Positions 1 to 8,925 are shown, numbered from the stretch's first letter. The stretch is DNA of 64,000 nucleotides from Fluviicola taffensis DSM 16823 (GCF_000194605.1 NC_015321.1:4526001-4590000), one strand, 5' to 3'. A program made the numbers and translations. Notes: generated from the letters alone by a model not told the origin.

Positions 1-549
1 ACAGTATACGACAATATTCAACTTCCTGCAGTATTTATGGGATACAAATTCCCGAAAGAAACAGATAAAGATTTTGCTGCAATCGAATTTTTAAATGCGG
101 TTTTATCTGGAAGTAATTCTTCCCGTATGAACAAAAGCATCGTTGAGAAAAAACAACAAGCTGTTGCTGCTTTCTCTTTTGCATTCAACATGGAAGATCC
201 AGGACTGGGAATCGTTGCTGCTATCTCTTCAAACGGAACGAAAGTAGAAGACTTAGAGAAATCATTGGATGAAGAGATTAAATCAATTCAGGATAATTTA
301 ATCTCTGAAGAAGAATTTCAAGCAGTGCGAAATCAATTTGAAAATCAAATAGTTAGCTCCAATTCTACTGTTGCAGGAATTGCTGAAAACTTAGCTCAAA
401 ACAAAATGTATTTCGGAAGTACTGAATTGATCAACAAACAAATGGAAATCTACATGAGCATTACACGCGAAGATATTCAACGTGTTGCTAAGAAATATTT
501 GACTCAAGACAACCGAATCATTTTATATTATTTACCAAAGGCAAACTAA
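1..549 (+). CDS. M16 family zinc peptidase, C-terminal part (5' end outside window)
   Basis: The reading frame is open from base 1, so this is the C-terminal ~182 residues of a longer protein. The stretch NAVLSGSNSSRMNKSIVEKK followed by an AAFSF segment is the C-terminal domain pattern of M16 (pitrilysin/processing-peptidase) enzymes. It stops 11 bases before a second M16 gene, an arrangement typical of Bacteroidota, where one partner carries the zinc-binding HxxEH and the other does not. The downstream gene lacks HxxEH, so this one is inferred to be the catalytic partner, but its N-terminal domain is not in the window. Likely periplasmic, degrading peptides. Confidence 0.85.
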   Translation, partial: TVYDNIQLPAVFMGYKFPKETDKDFAAIEFLNAVLSGSNSSRMNKSIVEKKQQAVAAFSFAFNMEDPGLGIVAAISSNGTKVEDLEKSLDEEIKSIQDNLISEEEFQAVRNQFENQIVSSNSTVAGIAENLAQNKMYFGSTELINKQMEIYMSITREDIQRVAKKYLTQDNRIILYYLPKAN

Positions 550-560
550 TAGAATAGATC

Positions 561-2639
561 ATGAAAAAGTTACTTACACTTGTTGCTCTTACAGCAATTA
601 CAGGAGTTTACGGACAAATCGATCGTTCTGTAAGACCCGCTGCAGCTGCGGCACCAACAATTAATATTAAGAATTCGGAGGTTTTCAAATTGAATAACGG
701 AATTACAGTCATTCTTTCAGAAAATCATAAATTACCACGTGTTTCTTTCTCTTTAACAATGGGAGCTTCTCCTATGATTGAAGGTTCTAAAGCTGGAACA
801 AACAATCTGATGGGAGAGTTATTGACTTCTGGTACTACAAAGCGTTCGAAAGACGTACTAGACAAAGAAGTGGATAATATGGGAGCTTCATTAAATGCAA
901 ATGGACATTCGATTTATTTTTCTTGTTTGACAAAACACTTGGAAACAGGTTTAGATATCATGCAAGATGTGGCAATGAATCCTGCATTTCCAGAAAGCGA
1001 ATTTGAACGCATTAAAAAACAAAATGAATCTGGATTACTATCTGCTAAATCAGATCCAAGTACAATGGCTTCGAATGCGGAAACAAAGATTGATTTCCCA
1101 AATCACCCGCTAGGTGAAGTAATGGATGAAGCTTCTTTGGCTGCAATTACATTAGATGATGTAAAAAATAGCTACAAGAAAGTATTCACTCCAAACGGAT
1201 CTTACTTGGTAATTGTTGGAGATATCACCAAAGAAAACGCACTAAAATTGGCTGAAAAGTACTTTGGTGCTTGGAAAGGAAGTCCTGTTTACAAAGAAGA
1301 CTTTGGAAACGGATTGAAAGCAAAAGGAAACCGTGTGATTTTTGTTCCTAAACCTGGAGCAGTTCAATCAGTTATTTCAATTACTTTCCCAATTGAAATG
1401 AAACCTGGAGCAGATGACCAAATTGCCTTAAATGTGATGAACAGTATTCTAGGAGGTGGATCTTTTGGAGCTCGTATCATGCAGAACTTACGTGAAGATA
1501 AAGCATATACTTATGGGGCTTATACTTCTTTTGAAGTAACAAGAGATGGAAGTTGGTTTGGAACTTCAGGAAGCTTTAGAAATGAAGTGACCGATTCTGC
1601 AATTACTGAAATTCTGAATGAGATTACTAAAATAAGTGATAGTTACGTGACAGATGATGAATTGAACTTAGCAAAATCTGCAATGGCAGGTGGTTTCGCT
1701 CGTTCATTGGAAAGCCCTCAAACAATTGCTCGTTTCGCACTGAATATCATTCGTGAAAACTTAGCTGCTGATTATTACCAAACTTATTTGAAGAAATTGG
1801 AATCAGTTAGCAAAGACGATGTATTAACAGTTGCTCAAAAATATTTCAAAGGCGGATTCAATATCGTAGTTGTTGGTAATGAGGAAATTCTTCCAAAATT
1901 GAAAGCTTTTGACAGTGACGGAGTGATTGAAAAATTAGATGCTTTCGGAAATCCTGTGAAGGAAATGAAAAAAGCAGATATTACAGCTGATCAATTAATT
2001 GAGAGATATATCAATACCGTTACAGCAACTAAATCTTCAAAAGAATTGACTAAAAAAATGAAGAAAGTGAAATCAATCGTTAAGAAAATTGAGCTTTCTT
2101 CTCCTCAAATTCCAGTTGTAATTAGCATGACTGACGTATTCGTTGCTCCAAATAAGGAAGCAATGAAAATTGAAGCGCAAGGAATGGTTTTCCAAAGCTC
2201 TTATTACGATGGAACGAAAGGTTCTTCGATGAATATGCAAACGGGTAAAAAACCTCTAACTGCTGAAGAATTAGCCTCTAAGAAAAAAGGAGAAGGTCTT
2301 TTCCCTGAAGTAAATTATAAAACTTCTGGTATGACTTACGAAATCAAAGGAATTGAAACTATTAACGGAAAAGATTACTATGTCTTGACAACTAATAATG
2401 GTGAAAGCCAATCATTTGATTACTTCGATGTTGCTACAAACTTGAAATACAAAACAATTTCAATTTCTAAACAAGGCGAAGAAACAGTAGAATCTACAAT
2501 CGTTTATGATGATTACAAAGATGTAAACGGATTTTTATTCGCTCATAAACTAACTCAAACTGCTGGAGAGATGAGTCTTTCTGGAACAGTACAAACAATT
2601 GAGTTTAATGGCGAAGTTGACAAGACTATGTTTGAATAA
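561..2639 (+). CDS. M16 family peptidase-like subunit, catalytically inactive type, with extra C-terminal domain
   Basis: 692 aa with a Sec signal peptide (residues 1-19, cleaved near VYG/Q). Residues ~35-460 form an M16 N- and C-domain pair: LNNGITVILSENHKLP starts the fold, but the position of the zinc motif HxxEH reads NNLMGE, so the metal site is absent. The C-domain R/Y motif is kept (GGGSFGARIMQNLRE...YTYGAY). This combination marks the non-catalytic partner of a heterodimeric M16 peptidase, the catalytic partner being the gene 11 bases upstream. Residues ~490-692 form an added domain of repeated beta-strand pattern resembling LolA-like or DUF4292-type lipoprotein-binding folds; that assignment is weak. 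Probably periplasmic and co-transcribed with its partner. Confidence 0.88.
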   Translation: MKKLLTLVALTAITGVYGQIDRSVRPAAAAAPTINIKNSEVFKLNNGITVILSENHKLPRVSFSLTMGASPMIEGSKAGTNNLMGELLTSGTTKRSKDVLDKEVDNMGASLNANGHSIYFSCLTKHLETGLDIMQDVAMNPAFPESEFERIKKQNESGLLSAKSDPSTMASNAETKIDFPNHPLGEVMDEASLAAITLDDVKNSYKKVFTPNGSYLVIVGDITKENALKLAEKYFGAWKGSPVYKEDFGNGLKAKGNRVIFVPKPGAVQSVISITFPIEMKPGADDQIALNVMNSILGGGSFGARIMQNLREDKAYTYGAYTSFEVTRDGSWFGTSGSFRNEVTDSAITEILNEITKISDSYVTDDELNLAKSAMAGGFARSLESPQTIARFALNIIRENLAADYYQTYLKKLESVSKDDVLTVAQKYFKGGFNIVVVGNEEILPKLKAFDSDGVIEKLDAFGNPVKEMKKADITADQLIERYINTVTATKSSKELTKKMKKVKSIVKKIELSSPQIPVVISMTDVFVAPNKEAMKIEAQGMVFQSSYYDGTKGSSMNMQTGKKPLTAEELASKKKGEGLFPEVNYKTSGMTYEIKGIETINGKDYYVLTTNNGESQSFDYFDVATNLKYKTISISKQGEETVESTIVYDDYKDVNGFLFAHKLTQTAGEMSLSGTVQTIEFNGEVDKTMFE

Positions 2640-2657
2640 AATTTATTGAATTAATCC

Positions 2658-2716
2658 AAAGGGTTTCAAGCAGGTATGTGATGCATCACGTATTTACTTG
2701 AAACCCTTTTTTATTT
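2658..2716 (+). terminator. Rho-independent terminator after the M16 pair
   Basis: A perfect 13-bp inverted repeat (AAAGGGTTTCAAG at 2658-2670 and its complement at 2697-2709) is followed by a T tract. The loop holds a second perfect 12-bp palindrome, GTGATGCATCAC (2678-2689), so the element may be bipartite. Confidence 0.85.
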
Positions 2717-2740
2717 TCAGGCAACCTATCTCATTTTTCA

Positions 2741-2771
2741 ATTGTAATGAAGAAACAAATCACATTACAAT
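2741..2771 (+). promoter_or_regulatory. Inverted repeat abutting the start codon of the delta-60 protein
   Basis: ATTGTAATG (2741-2749) and CATTACAAT (2763-2771) are perfect 9-bp complements 13 bases apart. The second arm ends directly against the ATG at 2772. It could be an RNA hairpin controlling initiation or a dimeric DNA operator. Confidence 0.45.
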
Positions 2772-4274
2772 ATGAAATCAATTTTTACACTTATTACGAG
2801 CTTCTCTTTATGCTCGGTTTTTGCACAAAATGTAACCCTAGACCCCAATTTTGGTAATGCTGGAATCACATTTACCCCAAACACTTCTGAAATTAACGAC
2901 CTTGCGATCGGATCTGATGGTTCCATTTTCAGTTCTGGATACAGTATTGAAGCAGGAGGAAGTGGGATTTATCATTTGACAGTAACAAAACACAACAGTG
3001 ATGGTTCGATTGCTACCAACTTTGGAACAAATGGAATCGCAAACACTATTATTGATTATTCCGAATTTCCATTAGATCTGAAAATCCAAGCGGATGGAAA
3101 AATTTTGGTTTCAGGATCAACTTACCTTGGGCCAACACAAAATGGACCTGGTGATTACAAATCATTTGTGGTACGTTATTCAACTGACGGTACTTTAGAT
3201 GCAAGTTTTGGAACAAACGGAATCTTTCAATTAATTCACTCGGATAGTCATATTGCTTCCATTATTACCTTAACTGATGGATCAATTCTATTAGCAGGAA
3301 ACAGTTATGGAAGTGCTGCAATTAGTAAACTGAATTCAAACGGAGTTCTTGATAATCAATTTGGAACAAATGGCACGAGTCACCTATCTGACATGAATTA
3401 CAGCTTTATTCTTTGGAGTGCTATTTTACTACAAGACAATACGATTCTTTGTGTTGGATATGAAAACTCTGAATCAAATAACTCAAAGCTTACTTACTGC
3501 AAAGTAGATACAAATGGGGATTTCATTCCTGCTTTCGGACAAAATGGAAAAGTCATTATAGATTTATCAAACACAACCCCAGAAATAACTGAATTATTTT
3601 CCATGGTCAAAGAAAGTGCTGATGGGAAAATTTTAATCGGTGGTTACGCATCCACCAATATTTTACTTCAAATTCATCCAAATGGAACCCCGGATAATTC
3701 ATTTGGAACGAACGGAATATTGAATCATCCCTATCCTTTTACTGATTTTGAGTTTCAGGAAGACGGGAGAATTCTGATTGGCGGAAACAAAGAAATGAGT
3801 GAGTACAATTATGGTTACACCGTTACAAGACTTCTTGAAAATGGGAATTTGGATTCTTATTTCAACAGCGTAGGAACATTTGATTTAGATATTTCAACTG
3901 GACATGATTATCTTCAATCCATGAAAGTAGATGAAGATCGAATCATTGTTGGCGGTTCTTCCAAGCAAAATTCAATTTCAAATTTCACCTTAGCAAGTAT
4001 TGATATCAGTCAAAGTTTATCGATTCAAGAAATTGCTGGTGAATCATTTAACACTTACCCTACTCCATGTGAGGATTACCTTTTTATTAAAACAACAGAT
4101 TTAATCATCCAAAAAATAGAGTTAGTAGATGCTGCAGGAAAGTATATCGATGTATCTACTCATTCACTTGAAACAAATACAATCAATACAACACATTTAT
4201 CAGGCGGAGTGTATCAATTAGTTCTAACTACAGCTGATGGAAATCTATTCGTACAAAAAATCGTGAAAAAGTAA
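2772..4274 (+). CDS. Secreted delta-60 repeat protein with T9SS type A sorting domain
   Basis: 500 aa with a Sec signal peptide (residues 1-19, ...CSVFA/Q). Seven copies of the delta-60 signature (LDPNFGNAGI, DASFGTNGI, DNSFGTNGI and variants) recur every ~50-60 residues, which predicts a beta-propeller-like chain of DGSI(L/F)-rich strands. Residues ~430-500 are a T9SS C-terminal sorting domain (TYPTPCEDYLFIK ... LSGGVYQLVLTTADG ... QKIVKK), which targets the protein to the cell surface and is removed on export. The ligand is unknown. The gene follows a strong terminator and is preceded by an inverted repeat touching the ATG, so it is probably its own transcription unit. Confidence 0.9.
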   Translation: MKSIFTLITSFSLCSVFAQNVTLDPNFGNAGITFTPNTSEINDLAIGSDGSIFSSGYSIEAGGSGIYHLTVTKHNSDGSIATNFGTNGIANTIIDYSEFPLDLKIQADGKILVSGSTYLGPTQNGPGDYKSFVVRYSTDGTLDASFGTNGIFQLIHSDSHIASIITLTDGSILLAGNSYGSAAISKLNSNGVLDNQFGTNGTSHLSDMNYSFILWSAILLQDNTILCVGYENSESNNSKLTYCKVDTNGDFIPAFGQNGKVIIDLSNTTPEITELFSMVKESADGKILIGGYASTNILLQIHPNGTPDNSFGTNGILNHPYPFTDFEFQEDGRILIGGNKEMSEYNYGYTVTRLLENGNLDSYFNSVGTFDLDISTGHDYLQSMKVDEDRIIVGGSSKQNSISNFTLASIDISQSLSIQEIAGESFNTYPTPCEDYLFIKTTDLIIQKIELVDAAGKYIDVSTHSLETNTINTTHLSGGVYQLVLTTADGNLFVQKIVKK

Positions 4275-4306
4275 GATTGAGATTCCGTAAATACTACCTT
4301 TAATCC

Positions 4307-4891
4307 ATGGAATTGAAATCATATTTTGAGTGTTTCGATATTTTTACTTCTGGAGAAATTGATTATGCTATTAGCCTATTTTCGAAGCGAAAGTTAAATA
4401 AAGGTGATTATTTCATTCAAGAAGGTCAAAAATGTTCAGAAGTTGCTTTCGTTCAAAAAGGAATATTCAGATCTTTTTATGCCTCACAATCTGGAGATGA
4501 AATCACCTATTGTTTTCGTTTTCCGAATGAGTTAATCGCTGCTTATTCTTCTTTCATTACTGGAAATCCCAGTGTGGAAAACCTGCAAGCACTTTCACCA
4601 GCAGAGCTATTGATTATCCAACAAAAAGATATTGACTTATTGGTGAAAGAAAATCCAAAATGGGTAACGTTTTTGAGAATAATTGCAGAACAAAATTATT
4701 TAGAACTTGAAACTCGGGTATTTCAATTGCAACGAGATTCAGCGCAAGAGCGGTATCAAAACATGCTTAAAAAGCAGCCACAGTATATTCAACAAATTCC
4801 CTTACAGTACCTTGCCTCTTATTTAGGAATTACACAACGTCACTTGAGCCGAATTCGGAAACAACTCGTTTTTGAGACAAATGTCCTGTAG
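4307..4891 (+). CDS. Crp/Fnr family transcriptional regulator
   Basis: 194 aa. Residues ~1-115 form a cyclic-nucleotide-binding beta-roll (KGDYFIQEGQKCSEVAFVQKGIFRSF), joined by a dimerisation helix to a C-terminal helix-turn-helix (LQYLASYLGITQRHLSRIRK, ~170-190). The phosphate-binding cassette of true cAMP receptors is not recognisable, as is usual for Bacteroidota members of this family, so the effector is unknown. The flavodoxin-fold quinone reductase 41 bases downstream is a likely regulatory target by the common regulator/oxidoreductase neighbour pattern; this is inference. Confidence 0.9.
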   Translation: MELKSYFECFDIFTSGEIDYAISLFSKRKLNKGDYFIQEGQKCSEVAFVQKGIFRSFYASQSGDEITYCFRFPNELIAAYSSFITGNPSVENLQALSPAELLIIQQKDIDLLVKENPKWVTFLRIIAEQNYLELETRVFQLQRDSAQERYQNMLKKQPQYIQQIPLQYLASYLGITQRHLSRIRKQLVFETNVL

Positions 4892-4909
4892 ATTACATGA
4901 ATGACTCTT

Positions 4910-4917
4910 TAACTTTG
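4910..4917 (+). promoter_or_regulatory. -7 promoter element TAACTTTG
   Basis: An exact match to the Bacteroidota consensus TAnnTTTG, 15 bases before the quinone reductase ATG. No well-placed -33 TTG is visible, so the element is only moderately supported. Confidence 0.5.
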
Positions 4918-4932
4918 CTCTAAACAACTGAA

Positions 4933-5514
4933 ATGAACAAAAAAATAGTAATCATCAATGGTCATCCAAATGCAAATTCATTCAACTTTGGACTTGCAGA
5001 AGCATACAAAAAAGGAGCAGAAATAGCTGGTGCTGAAATCAAAGAAATTGTCATTGCGGAATTAAATTTCAATCCAAATTTGCAATTTGGTTATCAAAAA
5101 AGAACCGAACTAGAACCCGATTTACTCGAAGCGTGGGAGAAAATCAAATGGGCAGATCATTTGGTTTGGATTCATCCAGTTTGGTGGGGTGGTTTACCCG
5201 CGATTACCAAAGGATTTATTGATCGGTTATTCCTTCCAGGGTTTGCCTTTCAATACCGCGAAAACTCTTCTTTTTGGGACAAACTATTGAAAGGGAAAAC
5301 AGCACACATCATTACAACTTTGGATCAACCCGGCTGGTTCTATCGGTTCTATTTTAGAAGACCAAGTGTGAATCAATTGAAGAGATCTACTTTGCAATTC
5401 TGTGGAATTAGCCCTGTGAAAGTGAGTTATATTGCGATTGTCAAAAACTCATCTACAGGAATGCGTGAAAAGTGGCTAAAAAAAGTTGAGAATTGGGGAA
5501 AAGGGCTGAAATAA
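4933..5514 (+). CDS. NAD(P)H-dependent oxidoreductase, flavodoxin-fold (NQO/KefF-like)
   Basis: 193 aa. The N-terminal IINGHPNANSFNFGLAEAY is the FMN/FAD phosphate-binding loop of the NAD(P)H:quinone oxidoreductase/KefF/MdaB family, and WADHLVWIHPVWWGGLPAI with KGFIDRLFLPGFAF is the family's active-site and flavin-contact segment. Length is normal for the family (about 180-200 aa). It should carry out two-electron reduction of quinones or other electrophiles in the cytoplasm. It lies just after a Crp/Fnr regulator and has its own -7 element, so it can be expressed alone or with the regulator. Confidence 0.9.
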   Translation: MNKKIVIINGHPNANSFNFGLAEAYKKGAEIAGAEIKEIVIAELNFNPNLQFGYQKRTELEPDLLEAWEKIKWADHLVWIHPVWWGGLPAITKGFIDRLFLPGFAFQYRENSSFWDKLLKGKTAHIITTLDQPGWFYRFYFRRPSVNQLKRSTLQFCGISPVKVSYIAIVKNSSTGMREKWLKKVENWGKGLK

Positions 5515-5589
5515 TAAAAACTATGTTTTCTATGTGAGCTATGTGGTTAAATGGAAACCACATAGAAACAGAGGGAACATAGCATGAAA

Positions 5590-6498
5590 TCAAACACTTC
5601 CATTCTGTAATCCACCCGTATGAAGAAAAATAACAGTCTGAGGAGTTTGGAAATCCTGCTGTTCCAACCAATTCATTAAGGCATAAAATGCTTTTCCAGT
5701 ATAGATTTTATCCAGTGGCAAATCGAATTCAGCCTTACGATCTTGGATAAAATCTATTAATTCTTGGTTCCATTTTCCATAACCTCCAAAATGGGATTCA
5801 GAGTGCACTTCTACTCGATTTATATATTCGGTTATCGTTTCTTCATCTATCAGAAAAGGAAAAAGCTGTTTGCGCATTTCGGCTGTCGAATCAAATCCTT
5901 TCAAAACAGGAACGACATGTAAAGTTGTGTTCTCATTTGAACCAACCAGCAAACCGCAGCTGGTCGTCGTTGTTCCCTGGGCTACAAATAAATGATCAAC
6001 CTGATCGGGCAATTCCTTCCAAATTTCCTGGCAACCAACCAACCCGTAATAATTCGAGCCACCTTCAGGAATTAACAAAAAAGACGGATATGCTTCTTTC
6101 CAACCTTCTTGACAACTTTTCTCGTTACGTTCATCATAGGATTCTCTCGGAACAAATAACAGCTCCATTCCCAATTCTGAACAGCGTTTCAAATTATCGT
6201 TGCTCGTTGCTGTCAACTCCTCTCCGCGAACAATTCCAATCGATTTCATTCCTGCTAATTGACAAGCTGCAGCGGTTGCCAACAAGTGATTCGAATAAGC
6301 TCCTCCAAAAGTCAGAATCCCGTCTTTCTTTTGAAATTGCACCAATTCGATGTTGTATTTCAGTTTACGCCATTTGTTCCCAGAAACTTCCGGATGAATC
6401 AAATCGTCGCGTTTTACAAGTAACCGAATATTCTTAAACTTAGACGAATCAAGCTTTATTTCTTGTAAAATGGATTTTGAAGATTCGAATAGCTCCAT
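5590..6498 (-). CDS. PLP-dependent D-cysteine desulfhydrase / ACC deaminase family enzyme
   Basis: 302 aa from the ATG at 6498. The frame runs on upstream, but a start at 6498 is preferred because the conserved protein begins near MELF and an upstream start would run into the divergent gene at 6519. VKRDDLIHPEVSGNKWRKLK carries the PLP-binding lysine (K42) in the GNKxRKL context, TFGGAYSNHL is the phosphate or substrate loop, and QGTTTTSCGL plus HTGGLQ are further family motifs. Members convert D-cysteine to pyruvate, sulfide and ammonia, or open 1-aminocyclopropane-1-carboxylate. The specificity cannot be decided from sequence alone, but desulfhydrase is more usual in Bacteroidota. Confidence 0.87.
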   Translation of the reverse strand: MELFESSKSILQEIKLDSSKFKNIRLLVKRDDLIHPEVSGNKWRKLKYNIELVQFQKKDGILTFGGAYSNHLLATAAACQLAGMKSIGIVRGEELTATSNDNLKRCSELGMELLFVPRESYDERNEKSCQEGWKEAYPSFLLIPEGGSNYYGLVGCQEIWKELPDQVDHLFVAQGTTTTSCGLLVGSNENTTLHVVPVLKGFDSTAEMRKQLFPFLIDEETITEYINRVEVHSESHFGGYGKWNQELIDFIQDRKAEFDLPLDKIYTGKAFYALMNWLEQQDFQTPQTVIFLHTGGLQNGSV

Positions 6499-6506
6499 GA
6501 AATGTT

Positions 6507-6514
6507 TAATTTTG
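6507..6514 (+). promoter_or_regulatory. -7 promoter element TAATTTTG, leaderless spacing
   Basis: Exact TAnnTTTG match ending 4 bases before the ATG at 6519. This places the transcription start at or next to the start codon. Confidence 0.55.
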
Positions 6515-6518
6515 TAGA

Positions 6519-6713
6519 ATGAATGATGATTTTCGTCCGCTCCCCAAAAATAATGGTTTAGATCCAGATGACTTTTATTATACACCAGAAGGTTATATTG
6601 TTTTTACAGAGAAGTATCATTTAAAGCGCGGACATTGCTGTAAAAGTGGCTGCAGACATTGTCCGTATGGATACGATAAACGAACAGACACTTTTAAGAA
6701 ACATTCCGAATAA
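6519..6713 (+). CDS. DUF5522 small cysteine-rich protein
   Basis: 64 aa. DFYYTPEGYIVFTEKYHLKR is followed by GHCCKSGCRHCPYGY, a tight Cys cluster (CC-x3-C-x2-C) matching DUF5522 proteins, which are widespread in Bacteroidota and occur as short stand-alone proteins. The cysteines suggest a zinc or iron-sulfur site, but no function is known. The gene is divergent from the desulfhydrase and converges on rlmF. No ribosome-binding site is visible, and the promoter element is 4 bases from the ATG. Confidence 0.85.
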   Translation: MNDDFRPLPKNNGLDPDDFYYTPEGYIVFTEKYHLKRGHCCKSGCRHCPYGYDKRTDTFKKHSE

Positions 6714-6759
6714 TTGAAAATTATCATTTTTTTATCTCCGGAATAAATAGCGTCGAATT

Positions 6760-7737
6760 CTACCACCTCGTTTGGCGCCATTCTTTTTGTTCCGTTTTGG
6801 AAAGGAATGTCCAACAAACGATACGGCTTCTTTTATTTCCTGTTCCCATTGGAATTGTTTTGATTTGAACAGCTTGATTCTTATCCAATGACTGATAGAT
6901 TCCTTTCAAATTGGATTCTTTTGAGACCAAGGACGAAAACCAGTAACAGTTTTTAGAGAACTTTTTACTTTCCTGAATCATGTTCATGAGAAACTGAAAT
7001 TCTCCTCCTTCACAAATCAGTTCGTTGCTATTTCCAGAAAAATTAAGTTCTGGCATTTTTAACTGTTTCCCTGAAAGGTTTTTGATTTTTCTTCGTGTTC
7101 CGTTTTGTGCATCATCCAAGGACGAGTGAAAAGGTGGATTGCAGATTGTCAGATCAAATTTTTCTTCGTTTCCTATAATTCCACTAAAAATAGCTTTCGG
7201 TCTTGTTTGTAAACGACATGTAATCTTATTTCGAAGAGAAGAATTGGCCTCCACAACATGCCGTGAAGAAGCAACCGATTTCGGATCAATGTCAGACCCA
7301 ATAAAACTCCAGTCGTATTCCGTAACTCCAAGAATGGGATAAATACATGTGGCTCCAACGCCAACATCCAAACAGGTGATTTGATTCCCCTGCGGAATAC
7401 CATTCGGATTGTTTTCAGCTAACAAATCGGCCATGTGATGAATATAATCAGCTCTTCCAGGAATTGGCGGACATAAGTTCTCATCTGGAAATTCCCAATT
7501 CCTTATTCCATAATAATAATTCAGTAAAGCCTTGTTCAGAAGTTTGACCGCAGCTGGACTTGAAAAATCAATGGAATCGTCACCAAATTTATTTGGTTTT
7601 ACATAACTTTTCAACTCCGGAGTAGAATGGATTAAAGCAGTTAAATCATAACGTTCTCGGTTTTTGTTTCGAATGTGCAATCTTTCCACACTGCTCCTCT
7701 TCTCAGCCTGCAACTTATCAAATTTAGATTTGTCCAT
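6760..7737 (-). CDS. rlmF: 23S rRNA (adenine(1618)-N(6))-methyltransferase
   Basis: 325 aa from the ATG at 7737; a TTG five codons earlier is possible but abuts the upstream stop. After a basic N-terminus, FSSPAAVKLLNKALLNYYY and CPPIPGRADYIHHMADLL are RlmF signatures. CLDVGVGATCIYPILG is the SAM-binding motif I, and DLTICNPPFHSS contains the NPPF catalytic motif of N6-adenine methyltransferases. It methylates A1618 of 23S rRNA. The gene is last in a row with the DUF3037 and HipA-like genes. Confidence 0.95.
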   Translation of the reverse strand: MDKSKFDKLQAEKRSSVERLHIRNKNRERYDLTALIHSTPELKSYVKPNKFGDDSIDFSSPAAVKLLNKALLNYYYGIRNWEFPDENLCPPIPGRADYIHHMADLLAENNPNGIPQGNQITCLDVGVGATCIYPILGVTEYDWSFIGSDIDPKSVASSRHVVEANSSLRNKITCRLQTRPKAIFSGIIGNEEKFDLTICNPPFHSSLDDAQNGTRRKIKNLSGKQLKMPELNFSGNSNELICEGGEFQFLMNMIQESKKFSKNCYWFSSLVSKESNLKGIYQSLDKNQAVQIKTIPMGTGNKRSRIVCWTFLSKTEQKEWRQTRW

Positions 7738-7752
7738 TTTGGAATTGTTCAA

Positions 7753-8127
7753 TTAACCAACGTATTCCGCGAACAATCGCTCCACTTCCTTCTCCAAATC
7801 AGGTGTTCTTCCTGGATGTGGCCGTGACGTTTGAATGATGGAACTTCTCACAGCTGTTAGCCAACGAAAACGCTCTGGTAATTCCTCACAGGCAATTGGT
7901 CCGCCAGCTTTAGATCCGAGAGCAATTAATTCAAAGGCTTTCAAATTTGCTTTTACTTGATCGATATCCAATTCACATTTAAACCAAGCTAAACGCTCTT
8001 CGTCCAATTCGATTTTCGCCTGAATAAATTTTTCCCGCTTCGAAAACAAGATAATCCCGACATTGATGAATTCTTCGCGCTCTACCATTGGTACCAACCG
8101 AATTACAGCATATTCATATAAGAACAT
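7753..8127 (-). CDS. DUF3037 family protein, partner of HipA-like kinase
   Basis: 124 aa. YEYAVIRLVPMVEREEFINV followed by GIILF is the DUF3037 signature, and RFRWLTAVRSSIIQTSRPHP is its second conserved block. It overlaps the HipA-like gene by 14 bases, so the two are translated together. DUF3037 genes are commonly coupled to HipA_2-type kinase genes; no biochemical role is established. It could be a regulator or target of the kinase. The following rlmF begins 15 bases downstream. Confidence 0.85.
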   Translation of the reverse strand: MFLYEYAVIRLVPMVEREEFINVGIILFSKREKFIQAKIELDEERLAWFKCELDIDQVKANLKAFELIALGSKAGGPIACEELPERFRWLTAVRSSIIQTSRPHPGRTPDLEKEVERLFAEYVG

Positions 8128-8908
8128 TTCGGGCAGTTTTAGCTTCGTTTACAAAATTGGCAGAATGATTCAAGCGAATGGTTAAAAATTGCTTGTACAC
8201 TTCTCTAATTTCATCTGGAGTAGCATCCAAATCTTCCCAGTTCAACCACACATCAGGAATGGAATCCACTAATTGATGGATTTTTTCTTCACTCAATTTA
8301 GAGCGACAAAATGTATCTGCTTCGTCCATCTTAGAGGCTTGAGGCAAAAGTACATGGTCTTTGACATATACAAAATTGCTGCTTGCCGTTTTCTCCCAAT
8401 TGTCCCAAGTATGATGAAAATAGAACGAAGCACCGTGATCAATTAGCCATAATTCCTTCTTCCAAATCAACATATTGGTATTTCGGAAAGTTCGATCTAT
8501 GTTCGTAATAAAGGCATCCAACCACACAATTTTAGAAGCAGTTTCTTCATCTACTTTCGTCACAACTGGATCGAAGGTAATTGCTCCAGAAAGAAAATGT
8601 AATCCTAGATTTAAGCCATGACTTGCGCGCAATAAGTCTTGAATTTCTTCATCAGCTTCTGAACGTCCAAAATCTTCATCTAAATGAATGAAAACCAATT
8701 CGGGAACTTTAAATCCAAGCATTCGAGCAATTTCTCCACCTAAAAACTCTGAAATCAATGCTTTTACGCCATGTCCAGCACCACGAAATTTCAATACATA
8801 CTTGAAATCATCGTCTGCATCCACCAAAGCTGGAAGAGATCCTCCCTCTCTCAACGGAGAAATATACCGTGTTACGTTTACTGTTCTTAGAAAATCCAAC
8901 ATCATCAT
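8114..8908 (-). CDS. HipA-like (HipA_2) kinase-domain protein
   Basis: 264 aa. YVLKFRGAGHGVKALISEFL holds the ATP-lysine strand and following helix, VWLDAFITNIDRTFRNTNML the catalytic D-x4-N region (D at DAF, N at NTN), and WLIDHGASFYFHH the metal-binding D of a HipA-type Ser/Thr kinase fold. It lacks the long N-terminal domain of HipA toxins, and no HipB-like repressor lies nearby; the coupled neighbour is DUF3037. A toxin role is therefore not supported by context, and the substrate is unknown. Confidence 0.8.
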   Translation of the reverse strand: MMMLDFLRTVNVTRYISPLREGGSLPALVDADDDFKYVLKFRGAGHGVKALISEFLGGEIARMLGFKVPELVFIHLDEDFGRSEADEEIQDLLRASHGLNLGLHFLSGAITFDPVVTKVDEETASKIVWLDAFITNIDRTFRNTNMLIWKKELWLIDHGASFYFHHTWDNWEKTASSNFVYVKDHVLLPQASKMDEADTFCRSKLSEEKIHQLVDSIPDVWLNWEDLDATPDEIREVYKQFLTIRLNHSANFVNEAKTARNVLI

Positions 8909-8925
8909 ATCTTGCTTTGTTAAAG

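Noticed and set aside
5925-6437. 170-codon + strand frame opposite the desulfhydrase gene
   Set aside because: Antisense shadow of a well-conserved enzyme.
8114-8908. HipBA toxin-antitoxin module
   Set aside because: No HipB-like helix-turn-helix protein is adjacent; the coupled gene is DUF3037.
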